Shown: positions 10,634 to 21,262, counted from the stretch's first letter. The stretch is DNA of 64,000 nt from Bacteroidales bacterium (GCA_016937695.1 JAFGWC010000157.1:1-64000); one strand, 5' to 3'. The notes: a model not told the origin generated them from the sequence alone. Translations and numbers: made by a program.

Positions 10634-11743
10634 ATGAAAAATAATATATTTATTCCAATTCTTGTTAGTCTGATAATGTTTTCATTTTCAGTGATTAATA
10701 AAGCTCAGAACAATCCTGAGTTTAATATTTTAAAACAAATTCCTACAAGTCCCGTTAAAAATCAATATAGAACAGGAACATGTTGGGCTTTTGCAACAAC
10801 ATCTTTTATTGAAACAGAGGCGATAAGGAAAGGAAAAGGAGTTCATGATATATCTGTAATGTATAGTGTAAGAAATGCTTACTTAACAAAAGCAAAAAAA
10901 TATGTTAGATTTCATGGCGAAACTAATTTTTCTGAAGGTGGACAAGCTCACGATGTTTTAAACGAAATAGAAAAAAACGGATTAGTTCCAAATAACGTAT
11001 ATAACGGATTAAATTACGGCGAAACAATTCATAATCATTCAGAAATGTTTGAAATGCTGCAAGGCATGTTAAACGGATTAATAAATTCAAAATATGTAAA
11101 ACCTTCAGATGCATGGCTAAATGCTTTTAATGCTGCTTTAGATTCATATCTGGGAAAACCGGTAACTGAATTTAAATACAACGAAAAAAAATATACTCCC
11201 AAAAAATTTGTAGAAGAAGTTTTAGATTTTAATCCTGATGATTATGTTGAATTAACGTCTTTTAAAGATTATCCTTTTTACAAAGAATTTGAGTTAGAAA
11301 TTCCTGATAATTGGTCGCACGATAGATATTTTAATCTACCTTTAACCGAATTAATAGATGTTATCAATAATGCTTTAAACAATGGATATTCTGTAAATTG
11401 GGACGGAGATGTAAGCGAAGAAGATTTTGACCATAAAGAAGGCTCAGCTGTATTATCATTAAAAGAATCTGATGGGATAATTATGACTGGAATTGATAAA
11501 ATGCGCTTAAAAAGCTTTAATAATTTTACAACAACAGACGACCACTTAATGCATATTACAGGAATTGCAAAAGATAAAAACGGTACAATTTTTTATTTAA
11601 CAAAAAATTCATGGGGAGAAAATAGTAATAATTTCGGCGGATATCTCTACATGTCGCAATGGTATGTTCAGTTAAAAACCATAGCAATTATGGTTCATAA
11701 AGATGCTATTCCAAAAACAATAAGAAAAAAATTAGGATTCTAA
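10634..11743 (+). CDS. Secreted C1-family (PepC/bleomycin-hydrolase-like) cysteine peptidase
   Basis: Signal peptide; active-site Cys TGTCWAFATTSFIETE; His DDHLMHITGIAKD; Asn TKNSWGE. Confidence 0.9.
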   Translation: MKNNIFIPILVSLIMFSFSVINKAQNNPEFNILKQIPTSPVKNQYRTGTCWAFATTSFIETEAIRKGKGVHDISVMYSVRNAYLTKAKKYVRFHGETNFSEGGQAHDVLNEIEKNGLVPNNVYNGLNYGETIHNHSEMFEMLQGMLNGLINSKYVKPSDAWLNAFNAALDSYLGKPVTEFKYNEKKYTPKKFVEEVLDFNPDDYVELTSFKDYPFYKEFELEIPDNWSHDRYFNLPLTELIDVINNALNNGYSVNWDGDVSEEDFDHKEGSAVLSLKESDGIIMTGIDKMRLKSFNNFTTTDDHLMHITGIAKDKNGTIFYLTKNSWGENSNNFGGYLYMSQWYVQLKTIAIMVHKDAIPKTIRKKLGF

Positions 11744-11756
11744 AATTAGAAATGCA

Positions 11757-11797
11757 AAGGGTTTGATTTTACTTTATCGAGTAATTTTCAAACCCTT
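11757..11797. terminator. Inverted repeat, probable bidirectional terminator
   Basis: AAGGGTTTGA (11757-11766) / TCAAACCCTT (11788-11797) between convergent genes. Confidence 0.65.
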
Positions 11798-11807
11798 ATT
11801 TATACAA

Positions 11808-12797
11808 CTAACTATCTACAAGCAAATTACAGCCACGAATATCGCTATCATCAAAACGTCCTAACACTTCAAATCTGCCGTTTTCATGTAATTTTCCCAA
11901 ATCTTTTGTAGCAATAAACGAACAGGAATTAAAATTTGCAAAATCAATAACATTTATTCCTCCGGTTCTACCTGTTCCAATATCTGAAAGCGGGTCGTAA
12001 GTATCTCTTATCAGAATTTTCATCCACGGTGGACATTCAAAAATTCCTTCTCCTTTAGAATATGACTGCGATAATAATTCTGTCATTCCATATTCGGAAT
12101 GCACATTTGAGACATTAAAGCTTTCTTTAAAAAAACTATGTAATTCGCTTTTAGTCAATTCCTTGCGTTTTCCTTTCATGCCACCAGTTTCCATCAAAAT
12201 TCCATCACTTAAATCTATTTTAAACAAATTTGCAAAATCAATTAATGCATAACTTACTCCAATTAGAATGTATTTTTTATTTAATTTTTTTAAATCTAAA
12301 ATCGTATTATACAATTCTTCATAGTTATTTAAATAAAAACCACTTTTGTTACAATTTGAAAGCTTTATTAAATCTTCCATCATATAAATTAAAGATGAAC
12401 TCTTATTTTCCAGATAATTAGGAAGAAGACCAAGAATACAATAATCAGAAATATTTCCATAAAAAAATTCAAATCCTTTAGTAAAACTATTTCTATAAAT
12501 TTCCAAATCTGTAATATGATGTTTACTTCTGTTCAAATTTGTTGTTCCACTACTTAAAAAAGTAATTTTCGCATTGTTTGATCCTGAAATTACTTTATGA
12601 GTTTTAAAAAACTCTATCGGCAAAAAAGGAATTTGCTCGACAGTATTAATTTTTTTATAATCAACATTAAGATAATCAACAAATTGCTTGTAAACAATAT
12701 TATTTTTATATTGATATTTAAAAATATCTATTGCAATATCTCCGAATTCAGATTCAGACAATAAATTAAAAATATTTTTATTTTGAAAATCTATCAT
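11808..12797 (-). CDS. LuxE-family acyl-protein synthetase/acyltransferase
   Basis: TFLSSGTTNLNRSKHH adenylation-type loop, VHSEYGMTELLSQ, PPWMKILIRDTYDP, DLG...GRFEVLGRFDDSDIRGCNLL. Confidence 0.82.
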   Translation of the reverse strand: MIDFQNKNIFNLLSESEFGDIAIDIFKYQYKNNIVYKQFVDYLNVDYKKINTVEQIPFLPIEFFKTHKVISGSNNAKITFLSSGTTNLNRSKHHITDLEIYRNSFTKGFEFFYGNISDYCILGLLPNYLENKSSSLIYMMEDLIKLSNCNKSGFYLNNYEELYNTILDLKKLNKKYILIGVSYALIDFANLFKIDLSDGILMETGGMKGKRKELTKSELHSFFKESFNVSNVHSEYGMTELLSQSYSKGEGIFECPPWMKILIRDTYDPLSDIGTGRTGGINVIDFANFNSCSFIATKDLGKLHENGRFEVLGRFDDSDIRGCNLLVDS

Positions 12798-12898
12798 ACA
12801 ACTATATAAATTTTGAAATTTAAAATATACAAAATTATGTATATAATTTCCTTTTCTGGCAAATTATTCTTAATTTTAAGTAAATAAAAAATAGAAAT

Positions 12899-13300
12899 AT
12901 GGAAATAAATTACTTATGCCCTAAATGTAAAAGTTTCTTAAACATTGGAAATAAAATAGTTCTTTCTGTAAAAGTCAAAAATGAACAAAAAGGATTGATG
13001 TTATTTGAAAAAGAGTTAGGTAATTATCAAATAAAAAAACATGACCTTGTTGAATATAAGAAAGGAGAATTACTTGGATTTTACTGTCCAATTTGCCACG
13101 AAAATCTCGCTTTAGATGATGTTAATTCAAATTTAGCAAAAATTATAATGCTTGATGAAAATAATAAAGAATATGACGTTATTTTTTCTAAAGTCGCCGG
13201 CGAACACGCAACATTTAAAATAAGCAATAATGAAATTGAAGCTTATGGAGAAGATAGCCACAAATACATAAATTTTTTTGGACATAGTCCTAAATACTAA
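12899..13300 (+). CDS. Hypothetical zinc-ribbon protein
   Basis: CPKC...CPIC cysteine pairs in a 133 aa protein. Confidence 0.6.
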   Translation: MEINYLCPKCKSFLNIGNKIVLSVKVKNEQKGLMLFEKELGNYQIKKHDLVEYKKGELLGFYCPICHENLALDDVNSNLAKIIMLDENNKEYDVIFSKVAGEHATFKISNNEIEAYGEDSHKYINFFGHSPKY

Positions 13301-13458
13301 CCAACTTTAAAAAAAAGAGTTTTATTTTAAGTTAACCTCTCAAATAACAATATTGATATAAAAAAAACATATTTTTCATCAAAACACCCCCTTATTTTTT
13401 TCGCAATAATAATAAATAATATACTTTTGTTGGCATAACAATATTTAATTAAAATAAT

Positions 13459-15645
13459 ATGGCAACAATAAGATTTCAAGCTTTGCAAGAACTTTTTAAA
13501 AGACAAGCATTAGAAGTAAATTACCCTTCAATTAAAGCATCAGACTATTTTGCAATAAATGTATTCAACAGATCCAAAATGAAAAAACATTTATCAAAAG
13601 AAGCCTATATTAGTGTAATTAAATCTATTGAAGTAGGAACAGGAATTGATAGGAAAATTGCAAATCAAGTTGCAACAGGAATGAAAGAATGGGCAATTAG
13701 CAGAGGTGCAACTCATTATACACATTGGTTTCATCCACTTACAGATGCAACAGCAGAAAAACATGATGCATTTTTTGATATTTCATCAAATGGTGAAACT
13801 TTCGAATCATTTGACGGGAAACTTCTAGCGCAACAAGAGCCTGATGCATCAAGCTTCCCGAGTGGTGGAATCAGAAACACATTTGAAGCAAGAGGATACA
13901 CAGCCTGGGATCCATCATCTCCTGCATTTATTGTTGGAAACACACTTTGTATTCCTACAATTTTTATTTCATATACAGGTGAAGCTCTGGATTATAAAAC
14001 ACCTCTTTTAAGAGCTTTATTTGAATTAGATAAAGCAGCAGTAGATGTTTGCCAATATTTTGATAAAAATATTACTAAAGTAATTTCAACTTTGGGTGTT
14101 GAGCAGGAGTATTTTTTAATAGACAACGCCCTTTATCAAGCTCGCCCTGATTTAAGCCTCACAAATAGAACTCTTATGGGCCATACATCTGCAAAAGATC
14201 AGCAACTTGACGATCATTATTTTGGACCGATTAAAGATAGAGTGGCTTCATATATGAAAGATCTTGAAATTGAATCACATAAATTAGGAATTCCTCTAAA
14301 AACAAGACATAATGAAGTAGCACCAAATCAATATGAATGTGCACCAATTTTTGAAGAAACAAATCTAGCAGTTGACCACAACCAATTGTTAATGGATATT
14401 ATGCAAAAAGTTGCAATAAGACATAATTTTAGAGCTTTATTGCACGAAAAACCATTTAAAGGAATAAATGGTTCGGGTAAACATAATAATTGGTCTATGG
14501 CTACAGACACAGGAGTAAATTTACTTGCCCCGGGAAAATCACCAAAAAAGAATCTCCAATTTTTAACTTTTTTAGTTAATACAATTAAAGCTGTACATGA
14601 TAATCCTGATGTGATACGAGCCAGCATTATGTCTTCAGGTAATCAGCACAGATTAGGCGCAAATGAAGCTCCTCCATCAATAATATCAGTATTTATTGGT
14701 GAAAAATTAACTAAAATGCTAAACGAAATTGCAAATGCTGTAGCAGAAGGACATATGTCTCCTGATAATAAAACTGCAATTAAATTAAACATTGGAAAAA
14801 TCCCTGAAATTTTACTTGACAATACTGATAGAAACAGAACTTCACCATTTGCATTTACAGGCAACAGATTTGAATTTAGAGCTGTAGGCTCTTCAGAAAA
14901 CTGCGGTTCGCCAATGATTGTATTAAATACTGCTGTTGCAAATCAATTAAAATTATTTAAAAAAGATGTTGACAGCCTAATAGAACAAGGAATTAAAAAA
15001 GATGAGGCTATACTTCAGATACTAAGAAAATACATTATTGAATCTGAGAAAGTTAGATTTGAAGGAAACGGTTATAGTAAAGATTGGGAAAAAGAAGCTG
15101 AAAAAAGAGGCTTGTCAAATATTAAAGAAGCTATAAAAGCTTATAAATCATATATTGATGAAGAAACAATCAAACTTTTTTCAGAAAATAATGTACTTTC
15201 AAAAAGAGAATTAGAAGCAAGATACGAAGTTAGAATTGAGAAATATACAAAAAAAATTCAAATAGAATCAAGAGTTTTGGGTGATTTAGCTGTAAATCAT
15301 ATAATACCAACAGCCATTAACTATCAAACAAACTTAATTAATAATGTCAAAGGACTAAAAGAACTTTTTGAGGAACAAGAATTTAATCAAATTGCAGGAG
15401 AAAGATTAAATCTTATCAAAACAATTTCAAAACATATTACTTCGATAAAAACAAAAGTCAATGAAATGACTGAAGAAAGAAAAATTGCAAATAAAATTGA
15501 GAATGCAACTGAAAAAGCAGAAGTTTATGAGAAAAAAGTAAAACCATATCTTGATTCTATAAGATATTGCATTGATAAACTTGAACTTATTGTTGATGAT
15601 CAGATTTGGCCATTACCAAAATATAGAGAACTGTTATTCAACTAA
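13459..15645 (+). CDS. glnN: Glutamine synthetase type III (GlnN)
   Basis: 728 aa; THWFHPLTDATAEKHDAF, GVEQEYFLID, RHNEVAPNQYECAPIFEE, NGSGKHNNWSM, NRTSPFAFTGNRFEFRAVGSS. Confidence 0.97.
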   Translation: MATIRFQALQELFKRQALEVNYPSIKASDYFAINVFNRSKMKKHLSKEAYISVIKSIEVGTGIDRKIANQVATGMKEWAISRGATHYTHWFHPLTDATAEKHDAFFDISSNGETFESFDGKLLAQQEPDASSFPSGGIRNTFEARGYTAWDPSSPAFIVGNTLCIPTIFISYTGEALDYKTPLLRALFELDKAAVDVCQYFDKNITKVISTLGVEQEYFLIDNALYQARPDLSLTNRTLMGHTSAKDQQLDDHYFGPIKDRVASYMKDLEIESHKLGIPLKTRHNEVAPNQYECAPIFEETNLAVDHNQLLMDIMQKVAIRHNFRALLHEKPFKGINGSGKHNNWSMATDTGVNLLAPGKSPKKNLQFLTFLVNTIKAVHDNPDVIRASIMSSGNQHRLGANEAPPSIISVFIGEKLTKMLNEIANAVAEGHMSPDNKTAIKLNIGKIPEILLDNTDRNRTSPFAFTGNRFEFRAVGSSENCGSPMIVLNTAVANQLKLFKKDVDSLIEQGIKKDEAILQILRKYIIESEKVRFEGNGYSKDWEKEAEKRGLSNIKEAIKAYKSYIDEETIKLFSENNVLSKRELEARYEVRIEKYTKKIQIESRVLGDLAVNHIIPTAINYQTNLINNVKGLKELFEEQEFNQIAGERLNLIKTISKHITSIKTKVNEMTEERKIANKIENATEKAEVYEKKVKPYLDSIRYCIDKLELIVDDQIWPLPKYRELLFN

Positions 15646-15657
15646 AAATTTAATAAT

Positions 15658-15685
15658 AAAAAGCCTTTTTTAAAGGCTTTTTATT
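15658..15685. terminator. Rho-independent terminator after glnN
   Basis: AAAAAGCCTTT (15658-15668) / AAAGGCTTTTT (15672-15682). Confidence 0.85.
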
Positions 15686-15827
15686 TAATTGTGATTTATA
15701 AATATAAATGGAATATTTACAAATATCTATTTATTCTTTAATCATATTTTGCATTTCAAACCTATGGATAATAAGTTAATAATCGTATATTTGTTAATTG
15801 AAAAAATAAAAATAAATTAAAACAATC

Positions 15828-17828
15828 ATGAGATTACAAAATTTATTAACAATATTATTTGTCATTTTACTGGCAAACAACACCATATTAGCACAAAATA
15901 AAAAAACAAAAAAAGCAGACGCATCTTTCGATGCAGGTGAATATTTTAAAGCAAGCGAGATGTATAAGAAAATATACACCAAAGCAAATACAAAAATATT
16001 AAAAGCCGAGCTCTCTTTTAAATTAGGCGAATGCTTCAGAAAAATGAATATCCCTGCTCAATCTGAAAAATGGTACAAAAAAGCTGTTAAATACAGATTT
16101 CAAAATCCAATGGCTGTTTGTTATCTGGCTGATGCATACAGAATGAATGAAAAATATGACGATGCTAAAATAGAATACGAAAAATACACAGAATTAGTAC
16201 CCGATGATATCAGAGGTTCAAATGGTATAAAATCATGTAATTTAGCAGATGAATCGATAAAAAATCCCGAGAGATATATAATAGAAAATATTAAAGAAAT
16301 AAATTCTAAACAAAGTGATTATAAACCTGAATATTTCAATGATTATTCAACTTTGTACTTCACAAGCACAAGAGAAGGAGGTGTAGGAAACAGCTTTAAC
16401 AATAATTCAGGACAAAATTTTGCTGACATTTTCTATTCAACAAAAGACAGAAAAGGTAAATGGAGTGAGCCTGTACCAATTAAAGGACAAGCAAATTCAA
16501 TTTTTGATGAAGGAGCATGTACAATTAATTTATCAAATACAGAAATGTATTATACTTCCTGTAAACTTATTAAAAATGAAACCAATGGTTGTCAAATTTA
16601 TCGTTCAAAACTAAACGGAAATCTATGGTCAACTCCCGAACTTATTCCATTAATTGAAGATAGTAGCATTTCTGTTGGTCATCCTGCCTTATCGCCAGAT
16701 GAATTAAGCCTTTATTTTGTTGCTGATTTGCCAGAAGGAAAAGGCGGAAAAGATATATGGATAGCTAAAAGAATTTCTATAACCCAGCCTTTTGGAAAAC
16801 CAATAAACCTTGGTTCTCCTGTAAATACTGCTGATGATGAAACTTTCCCTTATGTAAAAAAAGACGGAACATTTTATTTTGCTTCAAACGGGCATATTGG
16901 AATTGGAGGACTAGACATCTATAAATTAGAAAAAAACGAAAATGGAGAAGATATTGTTGTAAATCTAAAATCACCAATAAATTCATCTTCAGACGATTTT
17001 GCAATAATTTTTGAAAACCAAGATGAAAAAGGTTATTTTTCATCCACAAGACCAGGCGGAAAAGGAAGTGATGATATTTATTCTTTTGAACTGCCACCAA
17101 TTTTATTTGCAATTCAAGGTATAATTAAAAATGAAATTACAACAAATGTAATTGATAAAGCCAAAGTAAAACTCATTGGAAGTAATGGAACTTCATTAGA
17201 AACTTTTTCGGGAGTGGACGGAAGTTTTAAATTTAAATTAAAACCTGAAACAGATTATATTATAACAACTCAAAAAGATAACTTCCTTAAAGGTAAAGCT
17301 AAAGAATCAACAAAAGGTCTTAATAAAAGTCAAACAATTGCCATTGAAATTTTTATGTCCCCAATTGAAAAACCAATTGAAGTTGAAAATATTTTTTACG
17401 ATTTAAATAAAGCAAACCTAAGACCTGAATCAGAAGTTGCTCTGGATCAACTAGTTGAAACACTTAACGATAACTCAACTATTACAATAGAGCTTTCGGC
17501 ACACACCGATTATAGAGGCACAGATGAATCAAATCTAAACCTTTCACAACGTAGAGCCCAATCTGTTGTCGATTACCTTATAAAAAAAGGAATAAAACCT
17601 GAAAGATTAACTGCTAAAGGATATGGCGAATCAGTTCCAAAAACAATAACCACAAAATTTGCACAAAAATATTCTTTTTTAAAAGTTGGAGATATTTTAA
17701 ATAAAGAACTTATTGATCAACTTGCAACAAAAGAACAAAAGGAAGAAGCACATCAAATTAACAGAAGAACAGAATTTAAAGTATTAAAAACAGATTTTAA
17801 CGAAAGTGGAATTCAATTTGGAGAATAA
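15828..17828 (+). CDS. PorE-like OmpA-family protein (TPR, PD40/WD40 propeller, carboxypeptidase-regulatory-like, OmpA_C)
   Basis: N-terminal TPR-like region; YFTSTREGG and YFVADLPEGKGGKDIW propeller blades; GVDGSFKFKLKPETDY regulatory-like domain; OmpA_C SAHTDYRGTDESNLNLSQRRAQSVVDYL. Confidence 0.85.
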   Translation: MRLQNLLTILFVILLANNTILAQNKKTKKADASFDAGEYFKASEMYKKIYTKANTKILKAELSFKLGECFRKMNIPAQSEKWYKKAVKYRFQNPMAVCYLADAYRMNEKYDDAKIEYEKYTELVPDDIRGSNGIKSCNLADESIKNPERYIIENIKEINSKQSDYKPEYFNDYSTLYFTSTREGGVGNSFNNNSGQNFADIFYSTKDRKGKWSEPVPIKGQANSIFDEGACTINLSNTEMYYTSCKLIKNETNGCQIYRSKLNGNLWSTPELIPLIEDSSISVGHPALSPDELSLYFVADLPEGKGGKDIWIAKRISITQPFGKPINLGSPVNTADDETFPYVKKDGTFYFASNGHIGIGGLDIYKLEKNENGEDIVVNLKSPINSSSDDFAIIFENQDEKGYFSSTRPGGKGSDDIYSFELPPILFAIQGIIKNEITTNVIDKAKVKLIGSNGTSLETFSGVDGSFKFKLKPETDYIITTQKDNFLKGKAKESTKGLNKSQTIAIEIFMSPIEKPIEVENIFYDLNKANLRPESEVALDQLVETLNDNSTITIELSAHTDYRGTDESNLNLSQRRAQSVVDYLIKKGIKPERLTAKGYGESVPKTITTKFAQKYSFLKVGDILNKELIDQLATKEQKEEAHQINRRTEFKVLKTDFNESGIQFGE

Positions 17829-17999
17829 ATTTATTTTATAAAAATGATTTATTTACAAACAAAAAACAAATTCAATCACCTGGCTAACAGCAAATTAGCG
17901 TATATTTTTGAGTTTAAATTGTATCTCCTTTAAAATGAGTTTTTTTCTGATTAATAAATAATAAAGCTTAATTTTTTATATTTGGGCAAAATTTTGAAT

Positions 18000-19166
18000 A
18001 TGACAAAATCAAGATATGATTTAAGAGGTGTTTCAGCTTCTAAAGAAGACGTTCATTCAGCAATAAAAAATATAGATAAAGGAATCTTCCCGAAAGCTTT
18101 TTGTAAAATAATTCCTGATATTCTTGCAAATGATGATGAATATTGCAATATAATGCATGCCGATGGTGCAGGTACAAAATCTTCATTAGCATATATTTAT
18201 TGGAAAGAAACAGGTGATATTTCTGTTTGGAAAGGAATAGCTCAAGATGCCTTAGTAATGAATATTGACGATTTGCTCTGCGTTGGTGCAACTAACAACA
18301 TTCTGGTTTCTTCTACAATTGGCCGTAATAAAAATTTAATTCCGGCAGAAGTAATTTCTGCAATAATTAACGGAACAGAAGAATTTCTTGAAAAAATGAG
18401 AAGCCTTGGCTTAAACATCTACAGTACTGGCGGCGAAACTGCCGATGTTGGCGACCTTGTTCGTACAATTATTGTTGATTCTACGGTTACTGCCAGAATG
18501 AGAAGAAACGATATAATTACAAATGAAAAAATATCGGAAGGTGATGTAATAATAGGTCTTTCATCCTCAGGTACAGCCACTTACGAAAACTCATATAATG
18601 GAGGAATAGGCAGTAACGGTTTAACTTCGGCAAGGCATGATGTATTCTCAAATTATATTGCAAAAAAATATCCTGAAAGTTATGATTCTTCAATACCAGA
18701 AGATTTATCATATTCTGGAAGTTTTAAATTAACCGATAAAATTAATAATCTTAATATTGATGCAGGAAAATTAGTATTATCACCAACAAGAACATACGCA
18801 CCTGTTATAAATGAAATTTTAAAAAACTACAGAACTAAAATAAGCGGAATGATTCACTGCTCAGGAGGCGCTCAAACAAAAATATTGAATTTTGTTGATA
18901 ATTTACATATAATAAAAGACAATCTTTTTGATATTCCACCTCTTTTCAAAATAATTCAAAAAGAATCAAATACCAAGTGGCAAGAAATGTATAAAGTATT
19001 TAATATGGGACACCGTTTTGAAATATACATACCAAAAGAATTCTCTGAAGATATTATTTCAATCTCAAAATCATTTAATATTGATGCTAAAATTGTAGGT
19101 AAATGCAAAAAATCAGAAAAAAAACAATTAACAATAATAAGCGAATTTGGGCAATTTAACTATTAA
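18000..19166 (+). CDS. purM: AIR synthase / phosphoribosylformylglycinamidine cyclo-ligase (PurM-like)
   Basis: DLRGVSASKEDV; HADGAGTKSSLAY; NIDDLLCVGA; STGGETADVGD; GLSSSGTATYE. The supplied ORF begins at a TTG (17982); ATG at 18000 is preferred. Confidence 0.85.
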   Translation: MTKSRYDLRGVSASKEDVHSAIKNIDKGIFPKAFCKIIPDILANDDEYCNIMHADGAGTKSSLAYIYWKETGDISVWKGIAQDALVMNIDDLLCVGATNNILVSSTIGRNKNLIPAEVISAIINGTEEFLEKMRSLGLNIYSTGGETADVGDLVRTIIVDSTVTARMRRNDIITNEKISEGDVIIGLSSSGTATYENSYNGGIGSNGLTSARHDVFSNYIAKKYPESYDSSIPEDLSYSGSFKLTDKINNLNIDAGKLVLSPTRTYAPVINEILKNYRTKISGMIHCSGGAQTKILNFVDNLHIIKDNLFDIPPLFKIIQKESNTKWQEMYKVFNMGHRFEIYIPKEFSEDIISISKSFNIDAKIVGKCKKSEKKQLTIISEFGQFNY

Positions 19167-19177
19167 ATATATCTTTG
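19146..19177 (+). promoter_or_regulatory. Bacteroidota-type sigma-A promoter upstream of prfA
   Basis: TTTG (19146-19149) - 20 nt - TATCTTTG (19170-19177), matching TTTG-N19-21-TAnnTTTG. Confidence 0.5.
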
Positions 19178-19307
19178 CAAAAAATATAAATTTTAATGGT
19201 TAAAATTACAGACTACAACTTCAATAAATTCAGCTAGCTTTAAATTATATATTTAAAGACATCTTACCTTATATTTAATTATTAAATATTCTCAAAATTA
19301 AATTACC

Positions 19308-20402
19308 ATGAGCAAAAATATGCTTTTAGAAAAATTAGAAGCCATAAAAATAAAATTTGATTCTGTTGCAGAGCAAATAGCTGATCCTAAAGTAATTGGC
19401 GACATGAAAAGATATATTCAATTAAATAAAGAGTACAAAGAAATGGAACCTTTAATTGAAGCATATAAAAATTATAGCAATGTAATTAGCAATATAGAAT
19501 CTTCAAAAAAAATGTTATCAGAAGAAGCTGATGAAGAGCTAAAATCAATGGCTAAAGAAGATATAGAAGAATTAACTCAACAAGTTCCAATTTTAGAAGA
19601 AGAAATAAAAATACTTTTAATACCCAAAGATCCTGAAGATGATAAAAACTGTATAGTTGAAATTAGAGCAGGATCAGGTGGAGATGAAGCGAGTATATTT
19701 GCAGGTGATTTATCACGTATGTACATGAAATTTTGCGAAACTAAAGGGTGGAAAGTTAGCATTTCAAATATTTCAGAAGGAACTTCAGGCGGTTATAAAG
19801 AAATAGTATTTACTGTAGAAGGAAATGGAGTTTATGGAGTATTAAAATACGAGTCTGGCGTTCACAGAGTTCAAAGAGTACCACAAACGGAAACTCAAGG
19901 ACGTGTTCATACATCAGCTGCATCGGTTGCAGTTTTACCAGAAGCTGAAGATTTTGATATTGAATTAAAAGCTGATGACATTCGAAAAGATACGTATTGC
20001 TCATCGGGTCCGGGTGGCCAATCGGTAAATACAACTTATTCTGCAATCAGACTTACTCATAATCCTACCGGAATTGTTGTAACTTGTCAGGATCAAAAAT
20101 CACAGATTAAAAATCTAGACAAAGCCATGAAAGAATTAAGATCTAGAATCTATAATCTTGAGTATCAGAAATATATCGATGAAATTTCATCTAAACGTAA
20201 AACAATGGTTTCTACAGGCGACAGATCTGCTAAAATTAGAACATATAATTATCCTCAAGGAAGAGTAACTGATCATAGAATAAATTATACTGCTTATAAT
20301 TTACCATTTGTAATGAATGGCGATATTACTGAAATTATTGACAAACTAATAGTTGCAGAAAATACCGAAAGATTAAAAGAAAGTAGTTTTGAAGATGCTT
20401 AA
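19308..20402 (+). CDS. prfA: Peptide chain release factor 1
   Basis: GGQ motif SSGPGGQSVNTTYSAIRLTH; EIRAGSGGDEASIFAGDL; GVHRVQRVPQTETQGRVHTS. Confidence 0.97.
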   Translation: MSKNMLLEKLEAIKIKFDSVAEQIADPKVIGDMKRYIQLNKEYKEMEPLIEAYKNYSNVISNIESSKKMLSEEADEELKSMAKEDIEELTQQVPILEEEIKILLIPKDPEDDKNCIVEIRAGSGGDEASIFAGDLSRMYMKFCETKGWKVSISNISEGTSGGYKEIVFTVEGNGVYGVLKYESGVHRVQRVPQTETQGRVHTSAASVAVLPEAEDFDIELKADDIRKDTYCSSGPGGQSVNTTYSAIRLTHNPTGIVVTCQDQKSQIKNLDKAMKELRSRIYNLEYQKYIDEISSKRKTMVSTGDRSAKIRTYNYPQGRVTDHRINYTAYNLPFVMNGDITEIIDKLIVAENTERLKESSFEDA

Positions 20403-20412
20403 AATTTAAAAC

Positions 20413-21240
20413 ATGGATTATTCAGAGCTTACAAGTCAAATTTTCAAGAAAGAAAGTTTTTTATGCATTGGTTTAGATAGCGATATTAATAAAATTCCTA
20501 GTTTTTTGCTTGAGCATGAAGATCCAATTTTTGAATTTAATAAGCAAATTATTGATTCAACCCATGATTTAGCAGTAGCATATAAACCAAATACTGCTTT
20601 TTATGAAAGTAACGGAAGTAAAGGTTGGTTAAGTCTTGAAAAAACTGTTGCTCACATAAAAAATAATTATCCTGATATTTTTTTAATTGCTGATGCAAAA
20701 AGAGGCGATATTGGTAACACCTCACATGAATACGCAAAAGCTTTTTTCCAAACAATGAATTTTGATGCTATAACAGTAGCACCTTATATGGGAAGCGATT
20801 CTGTAAAACCTTTTCTAAGTTTTAAAGATAAATGGGTTATTATTTTAGCATTAACTTCAAATGAAGGTTCAAATGATTTTCAGCTAAACACTTTATCTGA
20901 AAATAATGAATTCTTATTTGAAAAAGTTATTTCGACAGCCAGATTTTGGGGCGATGAAAAGAACACTATGTTTGTTGTTGGTGCTACAAAATCTGATTAT
21001 CTTAAAGAAATAAGGAAAATTGCACCTAATCATTTTTTACTTATCCCAGGCGTAGGTGCACAAGGTGGTAGTTTAACCGAAGTTGCAAAAAACGGAATAA
21101 ATAATAATTGTGGTTTATTAGTAAATTCTTCTAGAGAAATAATTTATTCTAGTCAAAATAGAGATTTTGCTATCAAAGCACGAATAAAATCTAGAGAAAT
21201 AAAAGAAGAAATGAAACTAATACTTAAACAATTACTATAA
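20413..21240 (+). CDS. pyrF: Orotidine 5'-phosphate decarboxylase (type 2)
   Basis: CIGLDSD, AVAYKPNTAFYES, DAKRGDIGNTS, VAPYMGSDSVKPF, LIPGVGAQGG. Confidence 0.96.
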   Translation: MDYSELTSQIFKKESFLCIGLDSDINKIPSFLLEHEDPIFEFNKQIIDSTHDLAVAYKPNTAFYESNGSKGWLSLEKTVAHIKNNYPDIFLIADAKRGDIGNTSHEYAKAFFQTMNFDAITVAPYMGSDSVKPFLSFKDKWVIILALTSNEGSNDFQLNTLSENNEFLFEKVISTARFWGDEKNTMFVVGATKSDYLKEIRKIAPNHFLLIPGVGAQGGSLTEVAKNGINNNCGLLVNSSREIIYSSQNRDFAIKARIKSREIKEEMKLILKQLL

Positions 21241-21262
21241 AAATAAAAATTTTTATAGTAAT
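21231..21262. terminator. Perfect inverted repeat / terminator-like hairpin at end of pyrF
   Basis: ATTACTATAAAAAT (21231-21244) / ATTTTTATAGTAAT (21249-21262), 14 bp perfect. Confidence 0.6.

Noticed and set aside
14328-14627. 99 aa minus-strand ORF
   Set aside because: Antisense to glnN with no recognisable motifs.
16777-17112. 111 aa minus-strand ORF
   Set aside because: Lies wholly antisense to the well-supported OmpA-family gene; Leu/Gln/Phe-rich composition typical of a shadow frame.
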